Source: Nocardiopsis algeriensis (GTDB lineage: Bacteria; Actinomycetota; Actinomycetes; Streptosporangiales; Streptosporangiaceae). From it: a stretch of 64,000 nucleotides of DNA. The stretch covers positions 221,230-285,229 of the forward strand of contig NZ_JACHJO010000009.1 of assembly GCF_014203695.1 (NCBI RefSeq), read 5' to 3'. Position numbers and translations under genes: made by a program. The notes beneath the pieces are model-generated. The model had not been told where the DNA came from, did no database searches, and was given only the letters and a program-made list of their open reading frames with translations. Positions 37,054 through 45,810 of this stretch are shown here, piece by piece; positions within the stretch are counted from its first letter, which is position 1; each line of letters starts with the position of its first letter.

Positions 37054-37749
37054 TCACGCCTCCGGGGTGTGCCCGGGCCGCCACAGGGCCACCAGGTACA
37101 GGACGCCGAAGGGGTCGTCGTCGTAGAGCAGGCGGGCCCGCTGACCGGGGCCGGCGGCGTGCGCCATCACCTGGAAGGCGGCGCGCCCGGCGATGAGCAG
37201 TTCGGCGGCCAGGTCGGGGTCCAGGCCGGTGAGGGCGGCGGGATCTCCCGTCTCCAGGGCGGTGCGCACGGCCCCGTCGACCTCGAAGGTGCGCTCGTCC
37301 AGGTGGCCGGGGGCCTTCTCCCCGCGACAGGCACCGCCGTCGCCCATGACGAGCAGGGCCACGCGTCCGGGCCGCGCGGCGATCCTCCTGCCGAGGGCGG
37401 CGGTCTCCTCGGCGCCGGCGTCCCAGGCGACGGCGGTCATCTCCACCGGGGCGCGGCAGCCGGCCGAGTCCAGCAGGCGGCGGGCGACGGCCAGGCTCAG
37501 CGGGAGCGCCTCCCGCGGCGGAACGCGTTCTCCCGTGCCGCCGAAGGAGCGCACCGGGACACGGCCGCGCACGTCCTCGGCCGAGGTGTCGGCCCCGCCC
37601 ACGACCACGACCGTGTCGGGGTCGGCCGCCAGCAGTTCCGCCACGGCCTTCTCGCAGGCCGCGCGCAGGTCGGCGGCCGCGTCCCGGCTCCCGGTGAGCT
37701 CGCGCAGGAGCAGCGGGGGGTGCGGGCAGACGGCGGTCGCGACGATCAA
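37054..37749 (-). CDS. Class III extradiol dioxygenase-like protein
   Basis: A 231-residue protein of the LigB/class III extradiol dioxygenase fold, opening IVATAVCPHPPLLL with the His that binds iron in active members. Other family segments are VVVVGGADTS and VMGDGGACRG. The enzymes open catechol rings; this branch, common next to folP2 in actinobacteria, is uncharacterised. The start is TTG at 37749, with GGAGG five bases upstream; no ATG fits. It overlaps nothing but lies 10 bases after the folP2 stop. Confidence 0.82.
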   Translation of the reverse strand: MIVATAVCPHPPLLLRELTGSRDAAADLRAACEKAVAELLAADPDTVVVVGGADTSAEDVRGRVPVRSFGGTGERVPPREALPLSLAVARRLLDSAGCRAPVEMTAVAWDAGAEETAALGRRIAARPGRVALLVMGDGGACRGEKAPGHLDERTFEVDGAVRTALETGDPAALTGLDPDLAAELLIAGRAAFQVMAHAAGPGQRARLLYDDDPFGVLYLVALWRPGHTPEA

Positions 37750-37759
37750 CGGTGCCTCC

Positions 37760-38620
37760 TCATGCCAGACCTCGCACGGTCCGGGCGGGGGGACGGACAC
37801 CGCGGATGGAGGCGACCATGTCCAGGACCTGCCTGGTCCGGGCCACCTCGTGGACGCGGTGGATCTGCGCCCCGTGCCAGGCGCACACGGCGGTGGCCGC
37901 CAGGGTTCCGGTCAGGCGCTCGCCCACGGGCAGGCCGAGGGTCTCGCCGACGAAGTCCTTGTTGGACAGCGACACCAGCACCGGCCACCCGGTGGCGGTC
38001 ATCTCGTCCAGGCGGCGGGTGAGCTCCAGGGAGTGCCAGGTGTTCTTGCCGAAGTCGTGCGCGGGGTCGATGATCGCCGACGCGGGGTCCACGCCCAGCG
38101 CGACGGCGCGCTCGGCGAGGGCGACCGTGGCGTCGATCGCGTCGCGCACCACGTCGTCGTAGTGCACGCGGTGCGGCCGGGTGCGGGGGGTGACCCCGCC
38201 GGTGTGGGTGCACACCAGCGCGGCCCCGTACTCGGCCGCGACCTCGGCCAGTCCGGGATCGTGGCCGCCCCAGGCGTCGTTGAGCAGGTCGGCGCCGGCC
38301 TCGCACACCGCGCGCCCCACGGAGGCGCGCCAGGTGTCGACGCTGATGACCAGGTCGGGGAACTCCTCGCGCACGGCGGCCACGAAGTCCACGACGCGGC
38401 GCTTCTCCTCGTCGGCGTCGATCTCGGCGCCCGGAGCCGCCTTGATGCCGCCGATGTCGACGATGTCGGCACCCTCGGCGACAACCCGACGCACCCGCTC
38501 GAAAGCGGGTGCGTCGTCCCAGGTGGCTCCTCTGTCGTAGAACGAGTCGGGGGTCCGGTTGACGATCGCCATCACGAGGCTCTCGTCCGGTCCGTACTCC
38601 CGGCCGCGCAGTCTCAGCAC
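37760..38620 (-). CDS. folP2: Dihydropteroate synthase paralogue (FolP2 type)
   Basis: A 286-residue TIM-barrel protein of the dihydropteroate synthase family. It keeps VMAIVNRTPDSFYDRG, GADIVDIGG and IIDPAHDFGKNT, the pterin-binding segments. Its neighbour is gpgS, exactly as Rv1207 (folP2) and Rv1208 (gpgS) in Mycobacterium tuberculosis, where FolP2 is not the main folate enzyme. The activity here is therefore uncertain. The GTG start follows the gpgS stop by four bases, so the two are one operon. Confidence 0.9.
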   Translation of the reverse strand: MLRLRGREYGPDESLVMAIVNRTPDSFYDRGATWDDAPAFERVRRVVAEGADIVDIGGIKAAPGAEIDADEEKRRVVDFVAAVREEFPDLVISVDTWRASVGRAVCEAGADLLNDAWGGHDPGLAEVAAEYGAALVCTHTGGVTPRTRPHRVHYDDVVRDAIDATVALAERAVALGVDPASAIIDPAHDFGKNTWHSLELTRRLDEMTATGWPVLVSLSNKDFVGETLGLPVGERLTGTLAATAVCAWHGAQIHRVHEVARTRQVLDMVASIRGVRPPARTVRGLA

Positions 38621-38624
38621 CGGC

Positions 38625-39581
38625 CTATCCCACCCCTCCCAGGACCTTCATGCGCCCCACGGTGACGGCCGGGGGCCGCTCCACGATACTGACTTCGCTG
38701 GTGAGCTGCCGACCGCGGCGCTTTCCCGAGTCGAACTGGCGGATCTCCACGCTGTCGGTGCCGTGCTCGATGCCCGTGCGCCGGTCGGCGACCGCCAGCA
38801 GTTCGGCCGCCATGGCGCCCAGCCCGCGCAGGGACTGGTGGCGGTGGGCGCGCTGTCCCAGGTCCACCTGGGCGACGGCGTCCACACCGCACCGCAGGTG
38901 GGTGTCGACCAGGACGGCGAGTTCGACGCCGTATCCGGTGGGTACCGACAGTTCCGCGAACAGCTCGCGCCGGATCGCCCACTCCCCCGACAGGGGCTGG
39001 ACCACGCCCGAGAGCGCGGGCCAGCGCAGCGCGATGGTGGGCCGGGCGACGAGCTCGGTGACCCGCCCGCCCTCGTAGCTCCTGCGGCTGCCGCCGGGTG
39101 TGTCGAGGACCCGGTCGTAGAAGCCCTTGACCAGGGCGATTCCGGGTTCGGAGAGCAGAGGGCCGAGCAGACCCGAGACGAAGTGGGTGCCCCATTCGAC
39201 GAGGTCGGCGTCCAGGAAGGCGATGACGTCGCCCGACGTCACGAACTGCGACTTCCACATCGCCTCGCCCTTGCCTCGGCGTCGGCCGAGGTCGGGCCGG
39301 ATGTCGGCGGCCCGGTGGACGGCGGCGCCCGCCGCGCGGGCGACGGCACCGGTGTCGTCGGTGGAGTCGGAGTCGATGACGACGACCTCGTCGAGCAGCG
39401 GCACCTTCTCCACGAGTTCGGCCAGGACCCGGGAGACGATGCCCCCGACGGTCTCGGCCTCGTTCTTGGCCGGTATCACCAGGCTGACGGACGTCCCCCG
39501 CCGCCGTTTGAGTTCGAGGAGTCGCTCCAGCGGCCAATCGTCGGACCGATAGGTACGGCGTTCAAACCAGTTGTCGTCCAA
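38625..39581 (-). CDS. gpgS: Glucosyl-3-phosphoglycerate synthase
   Basis: A 318-residue GT-A glycosyltransferase of family GT81 that transfers glucose from a nucleotide sugar to 3-phosphoglycerate, the first step of glucosylglycerate and methylglucose-lipopolysaccharide synthesis. Features are VSLVIPAKNEAETVG, FLDADLVEWG (metal-binding DxD), GKGEAMWKS and the acceptor region GYGVELAVLVD. The start is TTG at 39581 with GGAGGGGGAGGGG upstream, matching the 324-residue length of the Mycobacterium protein. It is the first gene of the operon. Confidence 0.9.
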   Translation of the reverse strand: MDDNWFERRTYRSDDWPLERLLELKRRRGTSVSLVIPAKNEAETVGGIVSRVLAELVEKVPLLDEVVVIDSDSTDDTGAVARAAGAAVHRAADIRPDLGRRRGKGEAMWKSQFVTSGDVIAFLDADLVEWGTHFVSGLLGPLLSEPGIALVKGFYDRVLDTPGGSRRSYEGGRVTELVARPTIALRWPALSGVVQPLSGEWAIRRELFAELSVPTGYGVELAVLVDTHLRCGVDAVAQVDLGQRAHRHQSLRGLGAMAAELLAVADRRTGIEHGTDSVEIRQFDSGKRRGRQLTSEVSIVERPPAVTVGRMKVLGGVG

Positions 39582-39730
39582 GGCCCCTCCCCCTCCAGCG
39601 GCCCACCCTAGGGCACACCGCACCGCAGGAAACGGTCAGGTCATACCTTTCCACGCCAAAGCACCGCTAATACGAGAGGTACATCCCCTTTTTCCCAAAT
39701 GGACATTTTGCCCCATCAGGAGCGGACGCC

Positions 39731-40615
39731 TTGCCTGGAACCCAGATACGGGTTACCTTGAAGATGATGTCAGAACCAGACGAGGTCGGCGTTCCCGACG
39801 AGATCGCGCAGGCGGCACTGCGGACCGCCGAGCGCCTGGGCAAGGACGTGGCCGATGTGCCCCTGGTGGCGATCGCGCAGGAGGCGGGCATCTCCCGCAG
39901 CACCCTGCTGCGGCGCCTGGGCGGCACGCGCGGCCCGCTCGACGATGCGGTCCGCGCCCGGGGCGTGGACCCGGGCGGGCGCCCCCCGGTGAGGGAGCGC
40001 GCGGTCGTCGCCGCGGCACGGCTGATCGGCGAGCACGGCCTGGCCGCCGCCACCCTGGAGTCCGTGGCGGCCGCCGCCGGCTGCTCGGTGCACAGCCTCT
40101 ACGCCGCCTTCGGCGGCCGCGACGGGCTCCTGGGCGCCGTCTTCGAGCGGCACAGCCCCTTCCCCGACCTGGACCGGATCCTGGAGAGGGGCGACGACCT
40201 GGAGACCACCGTCCACGCCCTGTACCGGGCCTCCCTCCAGGCCCTGGGCCGGGAGCCGAGAATCCTGCCCGCACTCCTCGCCGACGTCTTCGCCCGCCCC
40301 CAGGGGCCGACGGCGCACACCCTGCGCCGCCTGGTCGTCCCGCGCGTCCTGGCCGGGCTGGGCGACTGGCTGAGGAAGCAGATCGCCGCCGGGCGGATCC
40401 GCGACCTGCCGCTGCCCCTGGTCGTCCAGCAGCTACTCGGTCCGGTCGCCCTCCACGTCCTCATGCGCCCCGTGCTGGAGAGCGTCCCCGAGGTGGACCT
40501 CCCCTCCACCGAGGACAGCTGCGCGGTGCTCGCCGACAACTTCCTGCGCGCCGTGGCCGTCCGCGCGCGACCGGAAGCGGGAGACGGCCGGACCCACGGG
40601 AGTCCCCATGAGTGA
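39731..40615 (+). CDS. TetR-family regulator with two tandem HTH units
   Basis: A 294-residue regulator. There are two TetR-N-like helix-turn-helix units in a row. The first (about residues 22-75) has VAIAQEAGISRSTLLRRLGG and the second (about 85-145) has LESVAAAAGCSVHSLYAAFGG. The C-terminal helical ligand domain follows. A TTG at 39731 has AGGAG eight bases upstream; ATG 39764 and 39767 are alternatives with a weaker site. Its last codons overlap the FAD monooxygenase gene, so it probably regulates that gene and is cotranscribed with it. Confidence 0.8.
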   Translation: MPGTQIRVTLKMMSEPDEVGVPDEIAQAALRTAERLGKDVADVPLVAIAQEAGISRSTLLRRLGGTRGPLDDAVRARGVDPGGRPPVRERAVVAAARLIGEHGLAAATLESVAAAAGCSVHSLYAAFGGRDGLLGAVFERHSPFPDLDRILERGDDLETTVHALYRASLQALGREPRILPALLADVFARPQGPTAHTLRRLVVPRVLAGLGDWLRKQIAAGRIRDLPLPLVVQQLLGPVALHVLMRPVLESVPEVDLPSTEDSCAVLADNFLRAVAVRARPEAGDGRTHGSPHE

Positions 40616-41840
40616 ACGTACGACCTGTGTGATCGCCGGCGGCGGGCCCGCTGGAATGGTGCTGGGCCTGCTCCTGGCCCGCGCCGGTGTGGCGGTGACC
40701 GTGCTGGAGAAGCACACCGACTTCCTGCGCGACTTCCGCGGGGACACCGTCCACCCCTCCACCCTTACCCTGCTGGACGAGCTCGGCCTGGGCGAGCGGT
40801 TCGCCGCCCTGCCCCAGAGCCGCCTCGACAGGGCCGTCTTCCCGACCGGGGACGGCAGCTCGGTGACCCTGGCGGACTTCCGGAAGCTGCGGGTCCCCCA
40901 CCCCTACATCGCGATGGTTCCGCAGTGGGACCTGCTGAACCTGCTCGCCGAGGCCGGCCGCGAGGAGGAGTCCTTCACCCTGCGGATGGGGACCGAGGTG
41001 ACCGGCCTGGTCCGCGACTCCGGCCGCGTCGCGGGGGTGCGCTACCGCGGCCCCGACGGGGAGGGCGAGATCCGCGCCGACCTCACCGTGGGCTGCGACG
41101 GGCGCCGGTCCCTCGTACGCCGCGAGGCGGGCCTGGTGCCGCGCCGTTTCCCGGTCGGGATCGACGTGTGGTGGTTCCGCCTCCCGGGCCGCTCCCGGGT
41201 GGACATGGCCCTGACCCCCCGCGCCGGCCAGGGGCGGTTCGTGGTGGCGATCCCTCGCGAGGGCTACCTCCAGATGGCCTACGTCGGCCGCAAGGGAACC
41301 GACGCGCAGCTGCGCGCCCGCGGGATCGAGGCCTTCCGCGCCGACGTCGCCGCACTCGTGCCGGAGGTCGCCGACCAGGTCGGCGCGCTGTCGTCGATGG
41401 AGGAGGTCAAACACCTGGACGTGCGGATCGACCGGCTGCGCCGCTGGCACACCGACGGGCTGCTGTGCATCGGCGACGCCGCCCACGCGATGTCGCCCAT
41501 CGGCGGGGTGGGCATCAACCTGGCCGTGCAGGACGCCGTGGCCGCCGCCGCCCTGCTGGCCCGGCCCCTGCTGGAGGGAACGGCGGGGCCGCGCGCCCTG
41601 GCCCGGGTACGGCGGCGCCGGATCCTGCCGACCGTCGCGGTCCAGCTCCTGCAGCGGGCGATGGAGCGGGCGGTGGCCCTGCCCATCCTGCAGGGCAGGC
41701 GCGGCGGTCCGCCCCGGCCCGTGCTGTTCCTGGCCGAACGCGTCCCCGCGCTGGCCCGCGTCCCCGCACGCCTCCTCGGGGTGGGGCTGCGCCCCGAGCA
41801 CGCCCCGCCCTTCGCCCGCCGTCCCGCCTCCGCGATCTGA
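40608..41840 (+). CDS. FAD-dependent aromatic monooxygenase
   Basis: A 410-residue class A flavoprotein monooxygenase of the PHBH fold. The FAD motif GGGPAGMVLG is at residues 10-19, the DG motif CDGRRSLVR near 155, and the second FAD motif LCIGDAAHAMSPIGGVGINLA near 280. It would hydroxylate an aromatic or polyketide substrate with NAD(P)H and O2. The start overlaps the regulator stop by eight bases, with GGGAG upstream, so expression is coupled to the double-HTH TetR protein. The regulator may sense the substrate. Confidence 0.9.
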   Translation: MSERTTCVIAGGGPAGMVLGLLLARAGVAVTVLEKHTDFLRDFRGDTVHPSTLTLLDELGLGERFAALPQSRLDRAVFPTGDGSSVTLADFRKLRVPHPYIAMVPQWDLLNLLAEAGREEESFTLRMGTEVTGLVRDSGRVAGVRYRGPDGEGEIRADLTVGCDGRRSLVRREAGLVPRRFPVGIDVWWFRLPGRSRVDMALTPRAGQGRFVVAIPREGYLQMAYVGRKGTDAQLRARGIEAFRADVAALVPEVADQVGALSSMEEVKHLDVRIDRLRRWHTDGLLCIGDAAHAMSPIGGVGINLAVQDAVAAAALLARPLLEGTAGPRALARVRRRRILPTVAVQLLQRAMERAVALPILQGRRGGPPRPVLFLAERVPALARVPARLLGVGLRPEHAPPFARRPASAI

Positions 41841-41860
41841 GTGCCCTGTGCCCCGGGCGC

Positions 41861-42886
41861 TCAGCCGATGGCGGGAACCCGCTCCTCCTCGGGGACCGGG
41901 CCGGGGGCGGTGCCCTCACCAAACGGCGAACCGCCCAGCTCCTCGCGGTGGTGGGGGGTGAGCCAGCCCCGCGGATCGGGTCCGGCGGCGACGATCCGCG
42001 TGGGGTTGATCCCCTCGTGGACCCAGTAGTAGTGGATCCGGACGTGGTCGAGGTCGGTGGTGTCGCCGAACCCGGGCGTCTGGAAGAGGTCGCGGGCGTA
42101 GGCCCACAGCGCCGGGTACTCGGTCAGCTTGCGGATGTTGCACTTGAAGTGGCCGTGGTAGGCGGCGTCGAAGCGCACCAGCGTGGCGAACAGCCGGATG
42201 TCGGCCATGGTCACGGAGTCGCCCACCAGGTAGCGGCGGTCGGTCAGGCGCTCCTCCAGGTCGTCCAGGCACGCGAACACCGCGGCGACGGCGTCGTCGT
42301 AGCGCCTCTGGTCGGGGGCGAACCCGGCCCGGTAGACGCCGTTGTTGAGGTCCCGGTAGACGCGCGCCCCGATCTCCTCGATCTCCTCGCGCAGCGCCTC
42401 GGGGTACAGGTCGGGGGCGCCCTCGCGCACCAGGCCCTCCCACTCGGTCGCCAGGTCCAGGGACAGGCGGTCGAAGTCGTTGGTGACCAGGTGCCCGCTC
42501 TGCGTGTCGACCAGACCGGGCACGCTCACACCCCCGTCGTAGCCGGGGTCGCGCGCCAGGTAGGCCTCGCGCAGCGCGTGGATGCCCAGCACCGGGTCCA
42601 CACCGCCGGGGCTGCCGGTCTCCTCGGTGAACACCCAGTGGGGGTCGCCCTCGATGATCTCCTGGCGCGGGTCGGTGACCGCCAGGGACACGGCCCGCTC
42701 CAGGCCCATGAGCCTGCGCGTCATGACCACCCGGTGCGCCCAGGGGCAGGCCCGGCTGATCACCAGCCGGTACCGCCCGGCCTCGGCGGTGCGCCCGAAG
42801 CGCCCGTCGGCGGTCACCCTGTCGGTGAAGGCCGCCGGGTCCCGCTTGATCTCTTCGGTGGGGAGCTTGTTGGCCCGCATGCGCAT
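41861..42886 (-). CDS. Glutathionyl-hydroquinone reductase-like (Xi-class GST)
   Basis: A 341-residue thioredoxin-fold GST of the Xi class. The nucleophilic Cys lies in SRACPWAHRVVM, followed by the family segments GDPHWVFTE and VPGLVDTQSGHLVTNDF. The C-terminal helical domain has NNGVYRAGFA and SVTMADIRLFATLVRFDAAYHGHF. In actinobacteria, which use mycothiol, such enzymes probably reduce thiol conjugates of quinones. GGAGAAGGG precedes the ATG. It converges on the monooxygenase gene. Confidence 0.92.
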   Translation of the reverse strand: MRMRANKLPTEEIKRDPAAFTDRVTADGRFGRTAEAGRYRLVISRACPWAHRVVMTRRLMGLERAVSLAVTDPRQEIIEGDPHWVFTEETGSPGGVDPVLGIHALREAYLARDPGYDGGVSVPGLVDTQSGHLVTNDFDRLSLDLATEWEGLVREGAPDLYPEALREEIEEIGARVYRDLNNGVYRAGFAPDQRRYDDAVAAVFACLDDLEERLTDRRYLVGDSVTMADIRLFATLVRFDAAYHGHFKCNIRKLTEYPALWAYARDLFQTPGFGDTTDLDHVRIHYYWVHEGINPTRIVAAGPDPRGWLTPHHREELGGSPFGEGTAPGPVPEEERVPAIG

Positions 42887-43011
42887 CCCTTCTCCGGCGT
42901 TCCGTCGACGCTCGGCATGCTACCGGCCCCGTCCTCGGGGGCGGGGAGGCCTCACCGGCGGTCCCACGAAAGGCACCGGTGTCGCGGCGGGCGCGCGCCG
43001 GCCCCGCCCGG

Positions 43012-44136
43012 TCACCGCACCGGCTGCCCGAGTTCGGCCACGACCTGGCGGGCGACGGTGCGCCCGGCGCGGTTGGCCCCGATGGTGCTGGCCTGGGGCC
43101 CGTACCCGGCGAGGAAGAGACGCGGGTGGCGCAGGGAGCGGCCGCCCTCGACCCGGACTCCGCCGCCGGGTTCGCGCAGGCCCAGCGGCGCCAGGTGGGT
43201 GAGCTCGGCGCGGAAGCCCGTGGCCCAGATGACGGCGTCCACCGGCGCGAAGGAGCCGTCGGCCCAGCGCACCCCGTCGGGTTCCATCGAGGCGAACATC
43301 GGCCGGGCCACCAGCAGGCCGCGTTCGGCCGCGGCCAGGTTCTCGGGGGTGGCGGGCAACCCGGTGCCGCTGACGATGCTGGGCAGCGGCCGCCCGGCGC
43401 GGGCGGCCTCGTCCGCCCGGCGCACCGCCTCGGTGCCCCGGACCTCCTCGACGAACTCCACGGGGCGGCGGGTCGTCCAGAGCGTGCTCGCGGCCACGCC
43501 CTCCAGTTCCTTGAGGAATCCGACCGCGGAGGTGCCCCCGCCCACGACGAGGACGCGCATTCCGGCGAAGTCGTCCGCGGAGCGGTACTGAGGTGTGGCG
43601 ATCTGCACGCCGCGAAAGTCCGCGGCACCGGCGTAGTGGGGGACGAACGGCCGGGTCCAGGTGCCGCCGGCGCTGACCAGGACGCGGGTCGCGATGTCGC
43701 CCCGGTCGGTGGCCACGGTGAACCCGTGCCCGTCCTCGGTGACCCGTTCGACCTCCACCGGGCGCAGCACCCGCAGGCCGAAGGCCTGCTCGTAGCGCTC
43801 GTAGTACTCGCGCACCACGTCGCGGGCGGGCCGGGTCCGGTCGGCGGTGGCGAAGCTGAGCCCGATCCTGTTCATCCCGGGCAGGTCGTCCACCTTGTGT
43901 GCGGTGCCCAGGCGCAGCGACTCCCAGCGGAACTGCCAGGCGCCTCCCGCCTCGGGGCCCCGGTCGAGCACCGCGAAGCCGGTGCCCGGCTCCAGGCCCA
44001 GGCGCTTGAGGTGCCAGGCCACCGACAGCCCTGCCTGCCCGGCGCCCACCACGACCACGTCGGTCCGCTCCGGCAGTTCCGGCAGTTCCGACAGCTTCGG
44101 GGCGCCGCCCCGCGCCCTCTCCCGCGACTCCGCCAT
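43012..44136 (-). CDS. Flavin-containing NAD(P)-binding monooxygenase-like protein
   Basis: A 374-residue two-dinucleotide-fold flavoprotein. The FAD motif is VVVGAGQAGLSVAWHL, followed by WESLRLGTAH. The NADP motif is VLVVGGGTSAVGF and the downstream motif is WATGFRAEL, typical of the group B flavin monooxygenases (YUCCA/CzcO-like). It may oxidise small nucleophiles or sulfur/nitrogen compounds. It lies between unrelated genes with its own weak ribosome site. Confidence 0.9.
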   Translation of the reverse strand: MAESRERARGGAPKLSELPELPERTDVVVVGAGQAGLSVAWHLKRLGLEPGTGFAVLDRGPEAGGAWQFRWESLRLGTAHKVDDLPGMNRIGLSFATADRTRPARDVVREYYERYEQAFGLRVLRPVEVERVTEDGHGFTVATDRGDIATRVLVSAGGTWTRPFVPHYAGAADFRGVQIATPQYRSADDFAGMRVLVVGGGTSAVGFLKELEGVAASTLWTTRRPVEFVEEVRGTEAVRRADEAARAGRPLPSIVSGTGLPATPENLAAAERGLLVARPMFASMEPDGVRWADGSFAPVDAVIWATGFRAELTHLAPLGLREPGGGVRVEGGRSLRHPRLFLAGYGPQASTIGANRAGRTVARQVVAELGQPVR

Positions 44137-44257
44137 CGACCGTCCCTTCCTCGACGCCTCTCCCCCAGGGCAACAGCGCCGGGGCCGGAATCTTCCCCGG
44201 AAGAGGTACTGCCGGGCAGGCGCCGTCCTCGCCCACCCGGCAGTGTCCTCGCGGCGG

Positions 44258-45235
44258 TCAGTCGGCCTGCGCCCCGCCGGGCGACAGCTCGAAGGTCTCC
44301 ACCGCCTCGACCAGGTGGTCCTCCACCACCTGGCGGTCCTCCTCCGGCGCGGGGCCGGAGAAGACGAGGACGTACACCAGGCCGTTCCCGGGGGCCAACG
44401 CACCGGCCATGGTCCGGCGCGCGTCCTCCTCCCCGGTTCCGGACAGGTACTCCAGGAGGACCTCCTCCCGGCCTTCCTCCTCCCCGTCCTCGGGGACGAC
44501 CTCCTCGTAGCCCTCCAGCTCCCGGGCGGGAACCGCCACGAGGTCCTCGACCGCGTCCTCGGGGGACGTGCCGTCCGCCTCGGCCCACATGACGCGCAGC
44601 AGGAGGGTCTCGTCCTCGGTGGAGGTGTAGCGGACCTCCGCCTGCTCGCTGCTGTCCACGACCTGTTCCCAGCCGGGGTCCCCGTCGGCGAAGAGGGTGA
44701 AGCCGAGCGGGTCGGGTCCCGGCTCCTCCGAGGGCGACTCCTGGGGGGAGGAGGGCCCGTCGGGCTCCTCGCCCTCGGGAGCATCGCCCTCGGGGGTGTC
44801 GCCCTCCTCCGGTCCGCGCGGGGTGCGCTCCGGCCCGGATTCCTCCCCGGCTCGGCTCCCGGTGCCCCCGCCCTGTCCTCCGGGGTCGGAGCCGCTGCCG
44901 TCTCCGCCTCCGGAGCCGCCGCTGTTCGGCTCGGGGCCGTCTTCCGCCCGGACCGTCCCGGGGTCACCGTCCTCCTGTCCGTCCCCGGCCTCGGAGGCGC
45001 CGCCCCCTCCGCCCCCGGATTCCGCCCCCGGGCCGCTGGTCACGGAGATCCCCTGGTCCGGCTCGAAGCTGCCCGCGACCGTGGGGCCGGCCCCCAGGAA
45101 GACCGCCGCCAGGGCCAGGAACGTCGCCGGGGTCCACGGGGCCCGCCACTTCTTGGGCTCGGGCAGCGGCTTCTCGGGATATCCCTTCCAGCGCTGACCG
45201 CTCTCGTCCCACTGCGCGGTGCTCGTGCCTGTCAC
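44258..45235 (-). CDS. Single-TM protein with Gly/Pro/Glu-rich linker, 325 aa
   Basis: A short cytosolic Trp/Lys-rich start (GQRWKGYPEKPLPEPKKW) precedes a TM helix (about 37-58). A roughly 120-residue disordered Gly/Ser/Pro/Glu linker follows, and then a compact extracytoplasmic domain (about 175-320) starting FTLFADGDPGWEQVV, which resembles small LpqN-like sensor folds. The linker suits a cell-wall-spanning spacer. GTG 45235 is chosen; a TTG at 45253 that overlaps the previous stop is the alternative. It is the last gene of the cyclase operon and could be the surface sensor or a target of that module. Confidence 0.7.
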   Translation of the reverse strand: MTGTSTAQWDESGQRWKGYPEKPLPEPKKWRAPWTPATFLALAAVFLGAGPTVAGSFEPDQGISVTSGPGAESGGGGGGASEAGDGQEDGDPGTVRAEDGPEPNSGGSGGGDGSGSDPGGQGGGTGSRAGEESGPERTPRGPEEGDTPEGDAPEGEEPDGPSSPQESPSEEPGPDPLGFTLFADGDPGWEQVVDSSEQAEVRYTSTEDETLLLRVMWAEADGTSPEDAVEDLVAVPARELEGYEEVVPEDGEEEGREEVLLEYLSGTGEEDARRTMAGALAPGNGLVYVLVFSGPAPEEDRQVVEDHLVEAVETFELSPGGAQAD

Positions 45236-45249
45236 TCCTGGTTCCCCTC

Positions 45250-45810
45250 TCAACTGTCGTCCTGCCGTGCCTCCAGCAGCCCCAGCCCGGCGCGCAGGGA
45301 ATCCAGCACGCCGGCCGAGTCGGAGAGCCCGCTCAGCACGGTGCTCCCGCCCCGGAGCAGGGACAGCAGCCGGCGGAGCATCCCTGGCCGCAGCCCGCCC
45401 TCGCGGGTGATCTCCTCCTCGGCGGCCTCCAGCTCCCGGTCGACTGCCTCGACCTCGAAGGTCCGGTCGAGCTCGGCCAGCAGCTCCCGCACCCGGCCGA
45501 GATCGTCGAGGACGCGGATCCCCGACCCGCTGATGCGCACCGAGGAGTCCACCGCCACCGCCTTCCGGGCCGCGGCGATGGCCCCGCCGCCCAGGTCCCC
45601 CCCGATGACGATCTGGCCGGGCGGGGCCGAGGCGACCCGGGAGGCGGGAGGCGCGGCCTCCGCCGGGTCGGGGGACCCCACCCTCCGGCTCCGGTCCTCG
45701 GCCCTGCTCCCCTCGCCGAGCGCGACGGCCCCGCCGGTCATCGAATTCGCGATGTAGAGGCCCTGGGGGGTGTCCTCGGTCTCCGTCCCGTCCCTGCTGT
45801 CGTCGTTCAT
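45250..45810 (-). CDS. Glycine-rich repeat protein of the cyclase locus, 186 aa
   Basis: The N-terminal half carries two copies of a 20-residue glycine-rich repeat: copy 1 at residues 22-41 (core SMTGGAVA) and copy 2 at 71-90 (core DLGGGAIA). Both are preceded by a short hydrophobic strand (YIAN, IVIG). The C-terminal half (about 100-186) is helical and charged. The repeat also occurs at the C terminus of the neighbouring 518-residue membrane protein. The ATG overlaps that gene's stop (ATGA). Such shared motifs are typical of amyloid-like signalling pairs, but no known family could be named. Confidence 0.72.
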   Translation of the reverse strand: MNDDSRDGTETEDTPQGLYIANSMTGGAVALGEGSRAEDRSRRVGSPDPAEAAPPASRVASAPPGQIVIGGDLGGGAIAAARKAVAVDSSVRISGSGIRVLDDLGRVRELLAELDRTFEVEAVDRELEAAEEEITREGGLRPGMLRRLLSLLRGGSTVLSGLSDSAGVLDSLRAGLGLLEARQDDS

